Source of the DNA: Thermoplasmatota archaeon
GTDB taxonomy: Archaea; Thermoplasmatota; E2; JACPAO01; JAHFTW01
Assembly: GCA_028289805.1 (NCBI GenBank)
Contig: JANQNI010000098.1
Coordinates: 1-5,726 of the forward strand
Length of the DNA: 5,726 nt
Direction of reading: 5' to 3'
Shown: in pieces, positions 4,869 through 5,726 of the stretch
Position numbering within the stretch: the stretch's first letter is position 1
How the letters are laid out: each line of letters opens with the position of its first letter
Program-made: the position numbers and the translations under genes
Notes under the pieces: generated by a model
The model's database searches: none
Told to the model about the DNA's origin: nothing
The model's input: the letters and a program-made list of their open reading frames with translations, nothing else

Positions 4869-5624
4869 CTACCCGATGTAGTGCAGGTCGCCCGGCTCCC
4901 GTGCCGCCACCTCGGCCTCGTGGAGTTGCTGCGTGATGCGGTCGATCTCGGCGGCCTTGTTCTCCAGGTCCGTCATGTCGATGGTGCGACCGATCACCTC
5001 ACCCAGGACGTGCAGGACGGCGCGGGCGGCGGCGGGGTCGACCATGTAGCCGCTCGTCTCGCCCATGAGGCAGGCGCCGCCCATGCCCCGCTCCATGCCG
5101 AGGCCAAGAAACAGGCCGCTGGCGCCGACGATGCCGCCGCTGGGCTCGTCCTCCTGGAACTTGACCCCGTGGCCCTCCAGTTGCTCCACCAACGCCCGGT
5201 CGGTGGCGGCGCCCAGCACGTCGGGCGTCTCGACGGTGGTGCCGAGGCCGTAGCCGCCGAGGGTGTACATGCGCTTGCAGCCGAGGGGGTCCAGGCGGTC
5301 GAGGACGCCTTCCACGAGGGCGAACTGCCCCTCGCTGCTCAGGGGCTGGTAGTCGCCGGTGAGGATGACGAGGTCGTGCTCCCCCCCGCCGGGGACGACC
5401 CAGACCTGGTTGCGCACCAGGCGCACGGTGCCGTCGGTCTCGATGGTGACCTGGGGCGGGAAGTCGTGGCTGAAGATGTCGAACCAGAGCTTGGCGTCCA
5501 GGGCGTCGACGAGGTGCTGGGCCGCGAGCTTGCCCACGTTGCCGACGCCGGGCAGCCCCTCGACGAAGATGGGGTCCCGGACGGCGGGGGCGTCGTGTTC
5601 CCGGAACCGCATCAGGTCCGTCAT
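4869..5624 (-). CDS. PAC2-family proteasome assembly chaperone
   Basis: A 251-residue cytoplasmic protein of the PAC2 family (archaeal PbaA/PbaB-like), whose members help assemble or bind the 20S proteasome. Visible family features are DPIFVEGLPGVGNVGKLAAQ (residues 17-36), the FPPQV segment (55-59), DLVILTGDYQP (84-94), TLGGYGLG (121-128) and the GASGLFLGLG stretch (167-176). A C-terminal helical, charged region (about 215-242) probably forms a coiled coil. The protein ends in LHYIG, so the tyrosine is third from the end rather than second, and a canonical HbYX proteasome-docking tail is not present as written. The ATG at 5624 overlaps the stop codon of nop10 (ATGA), indicating translational coupling. 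A gene pair of nop10 followed by a PAC2 gene is a common archaeal arrangement, often after the aIF2-alpha gene, which would lie to the right of this window. Confidence 0.95.
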   Translation of the reverse strand: MTDLMRFREHDAPAVRDPIFVEGLPGVGNVGKLAAQHLVDALDAKLWFDIFSHDFPPQVTIETDGTVRLVRNQVWVVPGGGEHDLVILTGDYQPLSSEGQFALVEGVLDRLDPLGCKRMYTLGGYGLGTTVETPDVLGAATDRALVEQLEGHGVKFQEDEPSGGIVGASGLFLGLGMERGMGGACLMGETSGYMVDPAAARAVLHVLGEVIGRTIDMTDLENKAAEIDRITQQLHEAEVAAREPGDLHYIG

Positions 5625-5726
5625 GCGCCGGCCTTCCGCGCTCCCCGTTCTTGTTCTTGGCGGTGGAGGAGCTTCAGCCGTCGGCGGTAGGCGCCGTGGT
5701 GGTCCTCGGGGCTGAACTTGGCGGGA
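5621..5726 (-). CDS. nop10: H/ACA ribonucleoprotein subunit Nop10, C-terminal part
   Basis: The minus-strand frame is open from the right edge to a TGA at 5623-5621. The visible 34 residues begin PAKFSPEDHHGAYRRRLKLL, which matches the strongly conserved second half of archaeal Nop10 (PPRFSPEDKYGKYRR-like). Nop10 is a small protein of about 55-60 residues that bridges Cbf5 and L7Ae in H/ACA particles guiding rRNA pseudouridylation. The N-terminal zinc ribbon should lie just outside the window. The tail after the helix (HRQEQERGARKAGA) is longer and more charged than I would expect. Its last codon overlaps the PAC2 start in an ATGA junction. Confidence 0.88.
   Translation of the reverse strand, partial: PAKFSPEDHHGAYRRRLKLLHRQEQERGARKAGA

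Noticed and set aside
4869..4886. A C-terminal HbYX proteasome-docking motif in the PAC2 protein.
   Set aside because: The protein ends Tyr-Ile-Gly with the tyrosine third from the end; the motif needs it second from the end after a hydrophobic residue.

Overview
The window is a very GC-rich stretch of archaeal chromosome. The archaeal assignment rests on three genes: an archaeal/eukaryotic-type aspartyl-tRNA synthetase (454 residues, ending in the FPRD..R.TP tail of that lineage), a PAC2-family proteasome-assembly chaperone, and directly upstream of it the tail of Nop10, an archaeal/eukaryotic H/ACA RNP protein. The proteins are only moderately acidic, so I do not see a clear haloarchaeal signature. 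A GC-rich euryarchaeote (for example Thermoplasmatota/Poseidoniia-like) is a guess that the sequence cannot settle.

Layout. At the left edge (2-454, + strand) is the C-terminal part of a PQQ-dependent sugar dehydrogenase (glucose/sorbosone dehydrogenase family). Everything else that codes lies on the minus strand. Read in transcription order from the right edge these are: nop10 (3' end only), the PAC2 chaperone (overlapping nop10 by ATGA), a 79-residue two-helix membrane protein, a UbiB/ABC1-family atypical kinase with two C-terminal membrane helices, a 172-residue polytopic membrane protein, and aspS. The sugar dehydrogenase and aspS converge.

Between those convergent genes (455-823) lies the most unusual part of the window, a compact tandem array of palindromes at about 640-842. 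Four copies of a roughly 20-bp core occur at about 60-bp spacing. Three of them are the right arm of a 13-bp stem with a short TAC or TTAC loop. Between them sit three further hairpins with different stems. Stem sequences differ between copies, but both arms change together, so base pairing is kept. The last copy forms the 3' end of aspS: it encodes the last residues of the enzyme, with the stop codon at the hairpin tip.

The minus-strand genes look like short transcription units rather than one operon. Three (aspS, the 172-residue membrane protein and the UbiB kinase) have a T-rich, TATA-like island ending 22-23 nt before the ATG and no good Shine-Dalgarno, as expected for leaderless archaeal mRNAs. 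Nop10 and PAC2 are translationally coupled, joining RNA-modification and proteasome-assembly functions in an arrangement familiar from other archaea. The long open frames antisense to aspS and the UbiB gene are products of high GC content.
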